Assembly (NCBI GenBank): GCA_025363435.1
Contig: JANYDY010000107.1
Coordinates: 1-55,396, forward strand
Length of the DNA: 55,396 nucleotides
Origin: Betaproteobacteria bacterium
GTDB lineage: Bacteria > Pseudomonadota > Gammaproteobacteria > Burkholderiales > SG8-41
Direction of reading: 5' to 3'
A program made the translations under genes and the position numbers. Under the pieces are notes generated by a model. The model saw only the letters and a list, made by a program, of their open reading frames with translations. It was not told the DNA's origin and searched no databases. Each line of letters begins with the position of its first letter. Positions within the stretch are counted from its first letter, which is position 1. This document shows, piece after piece, positions 26,789 to 36,706 of the stretch.

Positions 26789-27709
26789 GTGAGCGCTGCG
26801 CCGCACCGACTGCTCGGCCCGCTGCTGGTGCTGATCGCGGCCGTCGGCTTTGCCTTCAAAGCGATCCTGATCAAGCTGCTTTACGCGGAGTTTGCGATCG
26901 ATCCGGAAACCGTGCTCGCCCTGCGCCTGCTGTTTTCGCTGCCGTTCTTCGTATTGATGGCGGTTTTTGCCGGCGGTGGCGGCGCACGCACGCTGGATGC
27001 GCGCGACTGGCGCGCGCTGACTGCACTCGGTTTCATCGGCTACTACCTGTCGAGTTATTTCGATTTTCTCGGCTTGCAGTACATATCGGCCGGTCTCGAA
27101 CGCCTGATACTTTTTCTGCAACCGACCATCGTCGTGCTGCTATCAGCGTTTCTTTTCAAGACAAGGGTGCGCCGGCATCACCTGATTTCGATTGCCCTCA
27201 GTTACGGCGGCATCGCACTGGTGTTCGCCAGCAATCTGCATTTCAGCGCGGATCCGCATACGCTCACACTCGGCAGCGGGCTGGTGTTCATGAGTGCGCT
27301 GTGCTTTTCCTGTTACCTGATCGGCAGCGGCGCAGTGATTCCGCGCATCGGTGCGGCGCGCTTTACCGCCTTCGCTTCAATAATCGCCTGCGCTTTTGCC
27401 ACCGGCCAGTTCTTTATCAGCCACGGCGTCGCCGGCCTCGTGCAACCGCCCAAGGTCTACTGGCTGTCGCTGACAATGGCAATGGTCTCAACCGTGATGC
27501 CGATCTGGTTGATGGCTGAAGGTGTGAAACGCATCGGCGCCAGCCAGGTCTCGATGATCAGCGCGATCGGACCGATCATCACGATTTATTTCGGCTGGCT
27601 GATACTCAACGAACCGATCACCACCGTGCAGATCGCCGGCGCGCTACTGGTACTGGCCGGCGTGCTGCTGGTGAGTTTGAAAGTCGAGACGACCGCCGCC
27701 AAGGCGTAA
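26789..27709 (+). CDS. EamA/DMT family transporter
   Basis: A 306-residue membrane protein with ten predicted helices in two EamA repeats, for example RLLGPLLVLIAAVGFAFKAI at the start and ISAIGPIITIYFGWLILNEP in the second repeat. DMT transporters move metabolites or amino acids; the substrate is unknown. The start is GTG 26789, only 3 bases after the HerA-like stop, so the two genes are co-transcribed. It is convergent with the second Bug receptor; a short 6-bp inverted repeat without a T-run lies between the stops. Confidence 0.88.
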   Translation: MSAAPHRLLGPLLVLIAAVGFAFKAILIKLLYAEFAIDPETVLALRLLFSLPFFVLMAVFAGGGGARTLDARDWRALTALGFIGYYLSSYFDFLGLQYISAGLERLILFLQPTIVVLLSAFLFKTRVRRHHLISIALSYGGIALVFASNLHFSADPHTLTLGSGLVFMSALCFSCYLIGSGAVIPRIGAARFTAFASIIACAFATGQFFISHGVAGLVQPPKVYWLSLTMAMVSTVMPIWLMAEGVKRIGASQVSMISAIGPIITIYFGWLILNEPITTVQIAGALLVLAGVLLVSLKVETTAAKA

Positions 27710-27721
27710 CAGCCGCCCTGC

Positions 27722-28684
27722 TTATTGCGGCTGCAGCCCGATGTCGCGCACGATCTTGCCGTACTTGGCGTATTCGGTCTTGATGAATTCGCCGTAGTAC
27801 TCGGCCGATTCGTTGACGACGATGAGACCCGCGCCGGTGAGCTTGGCGTTGACTTCCGGCAGCTGCATGGCGCGGTTTATTTCTTCGTTGAGTTTTTTGA
27901 CGATGTCGCGCGGCGTGCCGGCCGGCGCGACGTAACCGAACCAGCCGCGCATGTCGTAGCCGGGCACCAATTCGGAAAAAATCGGCAGTTCGCGGTTGTT
28001 CGGCACGCGCGCATGATTGGTGACGCCTATGAGGCGCATGCGGCCCGAGTTGATCTGCGGCGACATGCCGGTGTAGGAGCCGATGCCGGTCAACACCTGG
28101 CCGCTGATGACGTCGGTGGCGATCTGCGTGGCGCCCTTGTACGGCACGTGCAGAAACTTGAAACCTGCCATTGAGGCCAGCAGTTCGAACGCCAGATGCG
28201 GATAACCGCCCTCTCCGTTCGACGCCAGCGTCAATTGCCCGGGATGTGCTTTCGCCCATTTGATCATCTCGGCGGCGTTCTTGAACGGCGCGGTCGGATG
28301 TGCGACCACAGCGAGGTAATTGGTGGCGTTAAGCGCGACCGCGGTGAAATCCTTGATCGGATCGTACGGAATTTTCTTGTACGTATGCGGCGCAACGACG
28401 AGGTTGCCGCCCTGGCCGACGCCGATGGTGTAACCGTCGGCCGGTGAATTCTTCAGGAGTTCCATGCCGATCTGGCCGCTGGCCCCGGCGCGGTTCTCGA
28501 CCACGAACTGCTGGCCCATGCGTTCGGAAAGCGCCGGGCCGATCACGCGCGCAATGAAGTCGGCCGCCTCGCCCGGCGGATAGGGAATGATCACGCGCAC
28601 GGGTTTGTTCGGATACTGCTGCGCCGCTGCGACAACCGCAAAACTGCACAACAATGCATACGCAAGAACTTTTACCGGCTTCAT
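27722..28684 (-). CDS. Bug-family tripartite tricarboxylate transporter substrate-binding protein
   Basis: A 320-residue periplasmic receptor. The signal peptide ends at Ala21 (VVAAA/QQYPNK) and the mature start YPNKPVRVIIPYPPGEAADF is typical. VPYKGATQIATDVISGQ matches the ligand-cleft segment of the family. Like the first Bug gene in this window it has no TctA/TctB partner nearby, and the two proteins are only distantly similar, so they are not a recent duplication. The ligand is unknown. Confidence 0.93.
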   Translation of the reverse strand: MKPVKVLAYALLCSFAVVAAAQQYPNKPVRVIIPYPPGEAADFIARVIGPALSERMGQQFVVENRAGASGQIGMELLKNSPADGYTIGVGQGGNLVVAPHTYKKIPYDPIKDFTAVALNATNYLAVVAHPTAPFKNAAEMIKWAKAHPGQLTLASNGEGGYPHLAFELLASMAGFKFLHVPYKGATQIATDVISGQVLTGIGSYTGMSPQINSGRMRLIGVTNHARVPNNRELPIFSELVPGYDMRGWFGYVAPAGTPRDIVKKLNEEINRAMQLPEVNAKLTGAGLIVVNESAEYYGEFIKTEYAKYGKIVRDIGLQPQ

Positions 28685-28720
28685 GTTGATGCTCCTTTGA
28701 ATTCAGCGGCGGATTGAGCG

Positions 28721-29812
28721 TTAAACATTGAAACGGAAATGCATAACGTCGCCGTCCTTGACAATGTATTCCTTGCCCTCGAGACGCATCTTGCCCGCTT
28801 CTTTTGATCCGTGCTCGCCCTTGAATTTTACATAGTCATCGTAGGCGATCACTTCGGCGCGGATGAAGCCTTTTTCGAAATCGGTATGAATCACACCCGC
28901 TGCCTGTGGTGCGGTATCGCCCTTGTGCATGGTCCATGCGCGGACTTCCTGCACACCGGCGGTGAAGTAGGTTTGCAGTCCAAGCAGATCGTAGGCGGCG
29001 CGGATCAGGCGGTTGAGACCCGGCTCCGTCATGCCGACGTCAGCGAGAAACACGTTTTTATCTTCGTCCGACAAGTCGGAAATTTCGGATTCAAGCGCAG
29101 CGCAAATCGCCACCACGGGCGCGTGTTCCTGCGCGGCATAGGCGCGCACCTTGTCGAGCAGCGGGTTGTTTTCGAAACCCTTGTCATCGACGTTGGCGAC
29201 GTAAATCGCCGGTTTGGCGGTCATCAGACACAACGGTTTCAACAGTACGAGGTCTTCTTTTTCAAGTTTCATCGCGCGCACCGGCTTGCCCTGGTCGAGT
29301 TGCGCGCGCACTTTTTCCAGCAGCGCAGCGAGGCGTATCGCTTCCTTGTCGCCGGCCTTGGCAGTTTTGCCGGCGCGCTGCATCGCTTTCTCGACGGTGT
29401 CGAGATCGGCCAGTGCGAGTTCGGTGTGTATCGTCTCGATATCGGAAATCGGATCGACCTTGCCTGAAACATGTATCACGTTGTCGTTGACGAAACAGCG
29501 CACCATGTTGACGATACCGTCGGTTTCGCGGATGTTAGCGAGAAATTTGTTGCCAAGGCCCTCGCCTTTCGAGGCACCCGCCACCAGTCCGGCGATGTCG
29601 ACGAACTCGACCACCGCCGGGATGGTTTTCCCCGGCTTGACGATATCGACCAGCGGCTGCAACCGCGGGTCCGGCACCTCGACGATACCGACGTTGGGTT
29701 CGATGGTGCAGAACGGATAATTCTCCGCCGCGATGCCGGCCTTGGTCAGCGCATTGAACAGGGTGGATTTGCCGACGTTCGGCAAACCGACGATTCCGCA
29801 TTTAAGGCTCAT
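28721..29812 (-). CDS. ychF: redox-regulated ATPase YchF (OLA1 family)
   Basis: A 363-residue Obg-family NTPase that hydrolyses ATP in preference to GTP. G1 is [14 protein letters not shown], the switch region is [18 protein letters not shown], and G3 is [15 protein letters not shown]. The C-terminal TGS domain ends [17 protein letters not shown]. It associates with ribosomes and acts in oxidative stress response in E. coli. ATG 29812 overlaps the end of pth by 11 bases, implying coupling. Confidence 0.97.
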   Translation of the reverse strand: MSLKCGIVGLPNVGKSTLFNALTKAGIAAENYPFCTIEPNVGIVEVPDPRLQPLVDIVKPGKTIPAVVEFVDIAGLVAGASKGEGLGNKFLANIRETDGIVNMVRCFVNDNVIHVSGKVDPISDIETIHTELALADLDTVEKAMQRAGKTAKAGDKEAIRLAALLEKVRAQLDQGKPVRAMKLEKEDLVLLKPLCLMTAKPAIYVANVDDKGFENNPLLDKVRAYAAQEHAPVVAICAALESEISDLSDEDKNVFLADVGMTEPGLNRLIRAAYDLLGLQTYFTAGVQEVRAWTMHKGDTAPQAAGVIHTDFEKGFIRAEVIAYDDYVKFKGEHGSKEAGKMRLEGKEYIVKDGDVMHFRFNV

Positions 29813-30398
29813 TGGATTTTTTCTCTTTGGTGTGCAGCTTCAGCATCGCTGCTTCGGTTTTACCTTCGGCCAGCAGCGGCCAGATTTCGAGGCTGCGCGC
29901 GATCACTTCATCGATCGCGGACTGTTCTTCGCTGCGCGGCGGATGCAGCACGTAGTCGACCACTTCCTGTTCGCTGGCGGCAACGTCGCGCGGATGGCCG
30001 ATGCCGACCCGCAGGCGCCAGAAATCGCGGCTGCCAAGGCACTCGGCAATGTCTTTCAGTCCGTTGTGTCCGCTGCTGCCGCCGCCGAGTTTCAGCTTTG
30101 CCACACCGGGCGCGAGATCCAGCTCATCGTGCACAACGAGTATTTCCGGCGGCGTGATTTTGTAGAAAGTCGCCAACGCGCCGACGGCACGGCCCGAATC
30201 ATTCATGAAGGTTTCCGGCAGCAGCAACCAGGTCTCCGCTGGCCCGCCCAGTTTCGCCACGCGGCCGTGAAACTTGCCCTCGTCGCGCAAGCTCGCACGC
30301 GCCGTGCGCGCCAGCTGCTCGCACCACCAGAAACCGGCGTTGTGGCGCGTGCGTTCGTATTTTTTGCCCGGATTGCCGAGCCCGACGACCAGTTTCAT
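29802..30398 (-). CDS. pth: peptidyl-tRNA hydrolase
   Basis: A 198-residue enzyme that releases peptides from stalled peptidyl-tRNA. The start [20 protein letters not shown] contains the catalytic His (residue 20). The family segments [14 protein letters not shown] and [12 protein letters not shown] follow, the latter with the conserved His and Asp. It is separated from rplY by a strong terminator, so it may have its own promoter or depend on read-through. Confidence 0.97.
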   Translation of the reverse strand: MKLVVGLGNPGKKYERTRHNAGFWWCEQLARTARASLRDEGKFHGRVAKLGGPAETWLLLPETFMNDSGRAVGALATFYKITPPEILVVHDELDLAPGVAKLKLGGGSSGHNGLKDIAECLGSRDFWRLRVGIGHPRDVAASEQEVVDYVLHPPRSEEQSAIDEVIARSLEIWPLLAEGKTEAAMLKLHTKEKKSNEP

Positions 30399-30432
30399 GC
30401 TTCACCGATTCCCGACCGTTGAATTGGACAAG

Positions 30433-30467
30433 AAAAAGCCCGCCATATTGCGCGCAACATGGCGGGC
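30433..30467 (-). terminator. Rho-independent terminator after rplY
   Basis: A 9-bp GC-rich stem (30438-30446 with 30459-30467), extended inward past one mismatch, runs on the minus strand into TTTTT. It lies about 24 bp past the rplY stop. Confidence 0.88.
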
Positions 30468-30490
30468 GGTAGGCAAGCGCCTGACTACGC

Positions 30491-31225
30491 TCAGGCCTTC
30501 TTGCCAGCGTCTTTCTTGTCGCCGCCGTCTTTCTTGTCGCCGGCGTCTTTCTTGCCGCCCTTGTCGCCCTCTTTGGCGGCAGCAGCAGCGTCCACTGCAG
30601 CCTGACCGGTAATCTCGGTCGTCGGTGCGGCAGCGGCTTCCTCAACTTCGACAACCGCGCGCGGCACTTGCACCGTGACGATCGCAGGATTGTCCTTCTT
30701 CACGCGCGCAATCGGCTCAACGCCTTTCGGCATCGGCACTTCGTTGATGTGCATCGAGTGCCCGAGATCGAGCGTGGCAAGATCAACCGTGATGAATTCC
30801 GGCAGATCATCCGGCAAACACTGAATGTCGAGTTCGTTGAAGACGTGGTTGACCACGCCGCCGCCGATTTTCACGCCGGGGCTGATCTCTGCATTGATGA
30901 AATGCAGCGGCACCTTCATGTGTATCTTCTTGTTCTTGTCGACGCGCTGGAAATCAACGTGCAGCACGATCTGGCGGAACGGGTGCATTTGCACGTCTCG
31001 CAACAGCACCTGCTGCTTGTTGCCTTCGAGCGTCATGTCGAGCACGGAGGCGTGAAACGCTTCCATTTTCAGATGACGGTAAAGCGCCTGATGGTCGAGT
31101 TCGACCGGCACCGCCGGTTTGTCGGCGCCGTATAAAATACCCGGCACCTTGCCGGCACCGCGCATACGGCGGCTCGCACCCGTACCATGCACAGTGCGCG
31201 GAAACGCTGTAAATTCAATCTTCAT
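30491..31225 (-). CDS. rplY: 50S ribosomal protein L25/general stress protein Ctc
   Basis: A 244-residue L25 of the long (Ctc/TL5) type. The 5S rRNA-binding N-terminal domain opens MKIEFTAFPRTVHGTGASRR and a beta domain follows (about 95-190). An acidic and Ala-rich stretch leads to a repetitive Lys/Asp/Gly tail, KKDAGDKKDGGDKKDAGKKA, encoded by tandem 18-bp repeats. The tail is the odd part: it is absent from short L25 and variable between species. The gene lies between prs and pth in the usual order. Confidence 0.96.
   Translation of the reverse strand: MKIEFTAFPRTVHGTGASRRMRGAGKVPGILYGADKPAVPVELDHQALYRHLKMEAFHASVLDMTLEGNKQQVLLRDVQMHPFRQIVLHVDFQRVDKNKKIHMKVPLHFINAEISPGVKIGGGVVNHVFNELDIQCLPDDLPEFITVDLATLDLGHSMHINEVPMPKGVEPIARVKKDNPAIVTVQVPRAVVEVEEAAAAPTTEITGQAAVDAAAAAKEGDKGGKKDAGDKKDGGDKKDAGKKA
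30507..30560 (+). repeat. three tandem 18-bp repeats inside rplY
   Basis: Three near-identical 18-base units (30507-30524, 30525-30542, 30543-30560) share the core CGTCTTTCTTG. On the minus strand each codes for a six-residue Lys-Lys-Asp-type unit in the L25 tail. Units 1 and 2 differ at one base. Copy number could vary by slippage. Confidence 0.85.
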
Positions 31226-31319
31226 TTAAGTCTCCACATTTCGGATCTGCCGCGACCAGCCGATCCGGTTTCAAAATGCGATGCGCATGCGATGTTCCGC
31301 ATGACACCGCGCCAAAAAA

Positions 31320-32270
31320 CTACTCTACAAACAACGAACTCACCGAATCCTCGTTGCTGATGCGCAACATGGTTTCGGCAAGTAATCCTGCGATCGACAA
31401 TACGCGTATGCGCGGGCACTGCGCGGCTTCCGCGCTGAGCGGAATCGTGTCGGTGACGACGATTTCGTCGAGCGCCGAATTGGCAATGCGCTCGACCGCC
31501 TTGCCCGACAGCACCGGGTGGGTGCAATACGCCATCACTTTCGCTGCACCCCGTTCCTTCAACGCGCGCGCGGCTTCGCACAGCGTGTTGGCGGTGTCCA
31601 CCAGGTCATCGATGATGACGCAGGTGCGGCCTTCGATTTCGCCGATGATGTTCATCACCGTGGCAACGTTCGGGCGCGGACGCCGTTTGTCGATGATGGC
31701 GAGATCGGCTTCAAGCCGCTTTGCCAGCGCGCGCGCGCGTACCACGCCGCCGACGTCGGGCGACACCACGACGAGATTCTTGTAATCCTGTTTCCACACG
31801 TCGCTCAGCAATATCGGGCCGGAATAAATATTATCGACCGGGATATCGAAGAAACCCTGGATCTGCTCCGAGTGCAGATCCATCGTCAGCACGCGGTCGA
31901 CACCGACCGAATCCAGCATGTTCGCCACCACCTTGGCAGTGATCGGCACACGCGCCGAACTCGGGCGCCTGTCCTGCCGTGCATAACCCATGTACGGGAT
32001 CGCGGCGGTGACGCGGGCGGCCGAAGCGCGCTTCAAGGCGTCAACCATCACCAGCACTTCCATCAGGTTGTCGTTCGGCGGCGTGCAGATCGACTGCAGC
32101 ACGAAGACGTCCTTGCCGCGCACGTTCTCGAGCACTTCAACCATGACCTCGCCGTCGCTGAAGCGACCGACCTTGGCCTTGCCGAGATGGATATTCAGAT
32201 GCGTCACCACGTCCGCGGCAAGTTTCGGCGTCGCGCTACCGGTGAACACCATTAAGCGATCGTACGGCAC
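31320..32270 (-). CDS. prs: ribose-phosphate pyrophosphokinase
   Basis: A 316-residue enzyme making PRPP from ribose 5-phosphate and ATP. Seen motifs are [13 protein letters not shown], the flexible-loop region [18 protein letters not shown], and the PRPP-binding loop [16 protein letters not shown] 32270 is chosen: GGAAGG lies 7-8 bases upstream and the start [11 protein letters not shown] matches the usual family start; GTG 32276 is also open. It follows tRNA-Gln by 38 bp. Confidence 0.97.
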   Translation of the reverse strand: MPYDRLMVFTGSATPKLAADVVTHLNIHLGKAKVGRFSDGEVMVEVLENVRGKDVFVLQSICTPPNDNLMEVLVMVDALKRASAARVTAAIPYMGYARQDRRPSSARVPITAKVVANMLDSVGVDRVLTMDLHSEQIQGFFDIPVDNIYSGPILLSDVWKQDYKNLVVVSPDVGGVVRARALAKRLEADLAIIDKRRPRPNVATVMNIIGEIEGRTCVIIDDLVDTANTLCEAARALKERGAAKVMAYCTHPVLSGKAVERIANSALDEIVVTDTIPLSAEAAQCPRIRVLSIAGLLAETMLRISNEDSVSSLFVE

Positions 32271-32307
32271 AGTCACCCTTCCGATTGCAAACGACGGACT
32301 GAAAAAA

Positions 32308-32382
32308 TGGCTGGGGAGGTAGGGATCGAACCTACGAATGCCGGAATCAAAATCCGGTGCCTTACCACTTGGCGACTCCCCA
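32308..32382 (-). tRNA. tRNA-Gln (anticodon TTG)
   Basis: The minus strand reads TGGGGAGTCGCCAAGTGG at the 5' end and folds as a 75-base tRNA with encoded CCA. The acceptor stem pairs TGGGGAG with CTCCCCA. The anticodon loop TTTTGAT gives TTG, reading glutamine CAA. No convincing promoter stands between it and ispE (53 bp), so it is probably processed from the ispE-prs transcript. Confidence 0.96.
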
Positions 32383-32435
32383 ACGCGTAAACACTGCTGC
32401 GGCGCACGCGCGCCGCCTGTTACTGATGCTGTCTG

Positions 32436-33278
32436 TTACTCCACGCCCATCGCCTGCAGCGGGTGGCGATCGAGGCCGCGCGCAACAACTCCACGCATGG
32501 TCTCCGGCAACCTGCCGGCCAACGCGCGCGCCTCGGCTTCACTGCCGAACTCCGCAAACACACACGCGCCCGAACCGCTCATCCGCGCGACGCCATATTG
32601 CCGCAGCCACGCAAGGTGTTGTTCGACTTCGGGATAATGCCGGCAAACCACCGCTTCAAGGTCGTTCCGGCCTGCTGCGAACGAAAAGGGCGGTATTGTA
32701 AGCGGAATCGAATCTCTAATCAAATCCGCATCTTGGAATACCCGGGTGGTCGCCACACTGACCTTCGGCAGCAACACAACATACCACGCCGGCGGCAGTT
32801 TCAAGGCGCTTAATTGCTCGCCCGTGCCAGTCGCCAGCGCGGATTCGCCGAAAATGAAAACCGGCACGTCCGCACCCAGTTCAAGCGCCAGTTTTTGCAA
32901 CCGCGCCCGCGGCCAGTTAAGCTGCCAAAGCCGGTTCAAGGCAATCAGTACCGTCGCCGCGTCCGAGCTGCCGCCGCCCAGCCCGCCGCCCAGCGGCAGG
33001 CGCTTGTCGAGGGCGATATCGGCCCCCAACGCGGTGCCGGCGGCCTTTTGCAGCAGGCGCGCCGCGCGTATGGAGAGATCGTCGTCGGCCGGCACGCCGG
33101 CCAGTTCCGTTGCGCGCACGATGCGGCCGTCGTCGCGCACGCTGATGTGCAACTCGTCGGCGAAGTCGATAAAACGAAATACCGTCTGCAGCAGGTGATA
33201 ACCGTCGGCGCGCCGGCCGGTCACCAACAGCGACAGATTCAACTTGGCCGGCGCTGGGAATATTTCCGGCAGGCTCAT
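32436..33278 (-). CDS. ispE: 4-diphosphocytidyl-2-C-methyl-D-erythritol kinase
   Basis: A 280-residue GHMP kinase of the MEP isoprenoid pathway. The start region is FPAPAKLNLSLLVTGRRADG with the catalytic Lys, and the ATP loop is LPLGGGLGGGSSDAATVL. ARMSGSGACVFAEF is the third GHMP motif. ATG 33278 overlaps the lolB stop as ATGA, so the two genes are coupled. Confidence 0.97.
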   Translation of the reverse strand: MSLPEIFPAPAKLNLSLLVTGRRADGYHLLQTVFRFIDFADELHISVRDDGRIVRATELAGVPADDDLSIRAARLLQKAAGTALGADIALDKRLPLGGGLGGGSSDAATVLIALNRLWQLNWPRARLQKLALELGADVPVFIFGESALATGTGEQLSALKLPPAWYVVLLPKVSVATTRVFQDADLIRDSIPLTIPPFSFAAGRNDLEAVVCRHYPEVEQHLAWLRQYGVARMSGSGACVFAEFGSEAEARALAGRLPETMRGVVARGLDRHPLQAMGVE

Positions 33279-33838
33279 GGCTGCGCCATGTCGAGGCTGT
33301 CGATGACCAGCCGTATCTGCGCGTCGCTGCCGGTGAGATCCAGCCGCGACGGCCGCGTCGCCGCCGAGTCCGCGTATTCAAAGACAAGCTGCCAGTCAGC
33401 CTGCGTGAATCGCGTTAAACGATTGCCGGCATCGCGCACCAGCGCGGAAGACGCCACCCCCGGCGCGACCTGCCCGAGCGCCCAGTAACGCAAGCCGGCG
33501 AGCGGAAAGCGCCAGCCGAAAGCACTCTGCGTCAGCGATTCGATCGACTGCGCGCGATATTGTTTTTGTTCTGCTGTGGTGAGTGTCGCGCCGTCGCGAC
33601 CGTCCTGCAGATAGGCGAGTGTCTGGCCGAGCGGCGTGTTGAGCCAGATTTCGTCGCCGGCGGCACTTTGTTTCCAGCGCAGCGCACTTGAGAACGCGCG
33701 TTCCTGATAACGCACCGACATGCGTCCGGCGAGTTCGAAGCCGATCGTGCTGGCCGGCACGGGGGCGAGCGGATTGCCGGCGCAGGCGCCGAGCAGCGCG
33801 GCCATCAACAACGCGCAATATCGCAACATCGAAGACAT
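33275..33838 (-). CDS. lolB: outer membrane lipoprotein insertion protein LolB
   Basis: A 187-residue lipoprotein (Cys19 in ALLGAC) that receives lipoproteins from LolA and inserts them in the outer membrane. The domain shows FELAGRMSVRYQERAFSSAL and WLNTPLGQTLAYL, typical of LolB. The position beside ispE supports the call. The frame opens at GTG 33847; ATG 33838 or 33829 are more likely starts, neither with a strong ribosome site. Confidence 0.93.
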   Translation of the reverse strand: MSSMLRYCALLMAALLGACAGNPLAPVPASTIGFELAGRMSVRYQERAFSSALRWKQSAAGDEIWLNTPLGQTLAYLQDGRDGATLTTAEQKQYRAQSIESLTQSAFGWRFPLAGLRYWALGQVAPGVASSALVRDAGNRLTRFTQADWQLVFEYADSAATRPSRLDLTGSDAQIRLVIDSLDMAQP

Positions 33839-33864
33839 GGCAAACACCGGCGAAGGCGCCGGTA

Positions 33865-35619
33865 CTACGGCGAGAATTTTTTGACGGTCGCCAGCAGCAG
33901 TTCGTTGGCGGGACTTTGCTTGAGCGCGCCGCCCCAGACCTTGCGTGCTTCTTCGTGCTTACCGGAGATCCATAACACTTCGCCGTAATGCGCGGCAATT
34001 TCGGCGTCGGCGCGGATTTCGTAGGCGCGCTTCAAAAACGTCAACGCCGCTTCGTTCTGGCTCATGCGATAGAGCACCCAGCCCATGCTGTCGATGATGA
34101 ACGGGTCTTCGGGTGCCAGTTTCAGCGCCTGTTCAATCAGTGAATACGACTCCTGCAAGCGCACGTTGCGGTCGGCCAGCGTATAACCGAGCGCATTGAA
34201 GGCGTGCGCATGATCGGGCTTGATCTGTATCACCTTGCGCAGACTGGATTCGAGTACATCCACGCGATCGACTTTTTCCGCCACCATCGCGTAGTCATAG
34301 AGCAGCTCTGCCGAATTCGGATTCGCTTCAACAGCGCGGCCGAGCACGTCGAAAGCGCTGCGGAAATCGTTGGCCTCGCGCAACAACTGCGCCTCAACCT
34401 GGACGAACTGCAGACGCTCCGGCGCATTGCGCCCGGCGTTCTGCAGATAACTGCGCGCATCCGCCATGCGGCCCTGCTTGAGCAACACGCCGGCATAACG
34501 CGCACGCGACGCCACGAACTGATCGCCGCCGCTGACACTGCCATACCACTTCAAGGCTTCGTCAAAACGCTTGCGTTCCTCGTTGCCCTGGCCGAGATAA
34601 AAACGCACTGCGTCGGGGTCTTTATAATTATTTTCGAGCGCGCGCAGCATTTGCACTTCGGCAGCATCGAAATCGCCCAGCTGCAGCGACAACAATCCCA
34701 CCGCCAGCGCAACATCGGGATTTTCCGGGAACTCCTTGAGCAGCGTCTGAAACTCGCTGCGCGCTTCCGGATATTTCTTGTCCGTTACCAGCAGCCGCGC
34801 GTAGTTGAGGCGTAAATCCATCGCGCGCGGATAACGCTTCAGAAAGTCCTGAAAAAACGCGGCCATTTCAGCGTTGCCATTGCGCTGTTGCAGGAGCCCG
34901 CCGTATAGCAGAGCCGCCTGCTCCCAATCCGGGCGCAGGCGCAGCGCTTCGCGCGCTTCAGTCAGCGCCAGCGCGGGTTGCCCTGCACCGAGCGCCGCCT
35001 GCGCAATGCTGAAATGCGCCTCCGGCATTTTCGGATAAGGCTTGGCGAGATTTTGCGTCAACAGGAGTACCGCCGCCTTGTCAGGATGGCGTGCCAGCAG
35101 GGTGTTCAACTGCATGAAACTCTGTCCGGCGTTTTCCTTGTCGGCAGCCAGCGATTTTTCCAGATGCGGCTGCGCATCGGCAAGTCGCGCCTGATTGATC
35201 AGCAGCGCCGCCAGCACCTGGCGCGCCTGTTGCGATTCGGGATCGGCGGCCAGCCAGATGCCGGCGGCTTCGATTGCCGCGCCGATAAAACGCGAATTCC
35301 ATGCCGACTCGGTGGCACGCTGGGCGATGCGCGGGTCGCGCGTTTCGCGCGCCAGCTCAAGATAGGACTGCACCGCGACATTGAACTGCCCGCGCTGCAG
35401 CGCGATGTCGGCAAGCAACAGCCTGAACAGGATGGCCTGGCTCAATTCCAGCTTCGGCAGCACCGGTGTGTTTTCCGCCGGCCGCGCGACCACGCGCGGC
35501 TTGACCGCCGGCGGTTTTGCCGCCGTATCGGACTGCGTGTCGCTTTGTTGCACCGGCTGTTGCGCGCAGGCGGCAAGCAAAGCTGTTAAAGCCAGCGTAA
35601 TGGTGCGATATATCTTCAT
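33865..35619 (-). CDS. TPR-repeat lipoprotein
   Basis: A 584-residue lipoprotein with the lipobox LLAAC and acylated Cys at residue 18. The rest is mainly tetratricopeptide repeats, such as PEAHFSIAQAALGAGQPALA, MDLRLNYARLLVTDKKYPEA and DPFIIDSMGWVLYRMSQN. It is likely anchored to the outer membrane facing the periplasm. Proteins of this type sit before lolB in many betaproteobacteria. The function is unknown; a protein scaffold in envelope assembly is plausible. It starts a minus-strand run with lolB (26 bp gap) and is divergent from the ABC cassette. Confidence 0.88.
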   Translation of the reverse strand: MKIYRTITLALTALLAACAQQPVQQSDTQSDTAAKPPAVKPRVVARPAENTPVLPKLELSQAILFRLLLADIALQRGQFNVAVQSYLELARETRDPRIAQRATESAWNSRFIGAAIEAAGIWLAADPESQQARQVLAALLINQARLADAQPHLEKSLAADKENAGQSFMQLNTLLARHPDKAAVLLLTQNLAKPYPKMPEAHFSIAQAALGAGQPALALTEAREALRLRPDWEQAALLYGGLLQQRNGNAEMAAFFQDFLKRYPRAMDLRLNYARLLVTDKKYPEARSEFQTLLKEFPENPDVALAVGLLSLQLGDFDAAEVQMLRALENNYKDPDAVRFYLGQGNEERKRFDEALKWYGSVSGGDQFVASRARYAGVLLKQGRMADARSYLQNAGRNAPERLQFVQVEAQLLREANDFRSAFDVLGRAVEANPNSAELLYDYAMVAEKVDRVDVLESSLRKVIQIKPDHAHAFNALGYTLADRNVRLQESYSLIEQALKLAPEDPFIIDSMGWVLYRMSQNEAALTFLKRAYEIRADAEIAAHYGEVLWISGKHEEARKVWGGALKQSPANELLLATVKKFSP

Positions 35620-35758
35620 TTTGGGTGCGGGATTGAAGCCCGACGCGATTTGGAGTGAATATTATCCAGCAAGTTCTTCATAAACCATCGCATATTAGGT
35701 ATATTTGACGCCCGCCACAAGCGAGAACCCGCGCCACCGCGCGCTTCTTTTGAATTGC

Positions 35759-36706
35759 ATGACTGCGACGACCTCTGAGATAACCATTTCCGCCCAAGGG
35801 CTTTCACGCCGTTTCGGCGCGCACACCGCGGTCGATGGCGTCACGCTCGAGTTAAAACGCGGCGAAATTCTCGGCTTTCTCGGCCCCAACGGCGCGGGCA
35901 AAACAACCACTATGCAAATGCTGACGGGCAATCTTGCGCCGTCGGCCGGGTCGATCAACATCTGCGGCGTCGATCTGCTGGAGCAGCCGGCGGCGGCAAA
36001 GTCTCACATCGGCTACCTGCCGGAAACACCGCCGCTCTATCGTGAGCTCACCGTCGGCGAATATATCGATCTCGCGGCGCGCCTGCACCGCGTGCCGAAA
36101 AGCGAGCGGGCCGCTGCGGTCGGCGAAGCCTTGACCCGCTGCGGGCTGGCCGACGTCTCGAAAAAACTGGTCGGCACGCTGTCCAAGGGTTATCAGCAGC
36201 GCGCCGGCATTGCGCAAGCCATCGTGCACCGGCCCGACGTCGTCATACTCGACGAGCCGACCGTTGGTCTCGATCCGAATCAGATCCGCGAGATCCGCAG
36301 CCTCATCCGTGAACTCGGCCGCGATCGCAGCGTGATTCTATCAACGCACATCCTGCCGGAAGTCGAAAGCGTGTGTGACCGCGTGGTCATCCTGCATCAC
36401 GGCAAAACCGTGTTCGGCGACACCATCGACGGGCTGAAGAAATTTCACGGCGGGCGCATCGTGCATGTCGGTTTGCGCCAGCCGCCGGCCGTTGCCGTGC
36501 TCGCCGCAATTCCCGGTGTGGCGCGCGTTGAAGTCGACGGCGCGAATATTTTCCGCGTCAGCTTCGACGACAAAGCCGACCCGACCGAGGCGCTGCTGCG
36601 CCGCGCAGTGGAAGAATCGTGGGGATTGTTTCAACTGGTGCCGGCGCAAACCAGTGTCGAGGAAGTTTTTGTGCAACTGACACGCAAAGACGAGGCTGCC
36701 GCATGA
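35759..36706 (+). CDS. ABC transporter ATP-binding protein (GldA/CcmA type)
   Basis: A 315-residue ABC ATPase. Walker A is LGPNGAGKTTT, the signature is LSKGYQQRAG and Walker B is VVILDEPTVGLD, followed by the H-loop in STHILPEVE. A C-terminal extension of about 90 residues resembles GldA-type ATPases. It pairs with the downstream permease as an ABC-2-type exporter. No ribosome site is obvious before ATG 35759; an earlier TTG at 35705 is open. Its stop overlaps the next start as ATGA, so they are coupled. Confidence 0.9.
   Translation: MTATTSEITISAQGLSRRFGAHTAVDGVTLELKRGEILGFLGPNGAGKTTTMQMLTGNLAPSAGSINICGVDLLEQPAAAKSHIGYLPETPPLYRELTVGEYIDLAARLHRVPKSERAAAVGEALTRCGLADVSKKLVGTLSKGYQQRAGIAQAIVHRPDVVILDEPTVGLDPNQIREIRSLIRELGRDRSVILSTHILPEVESVCDRVVILHHGKTVFGDTIDGLKKFHGGRIVHVGLRQPPAVAVLAAIPGVARVEVDGANIFRVSFDDKADPTEALLRRAVEESWGLFQLVPAQTSVEEVFVQLTRKDEAAA

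Noticed and set aside
27711-27732. Inverted repeat between the EamA and Bug stops as a terminator
   Set aside because: The stem is six pairs with a ten-base loop and there is no T-run on either side.
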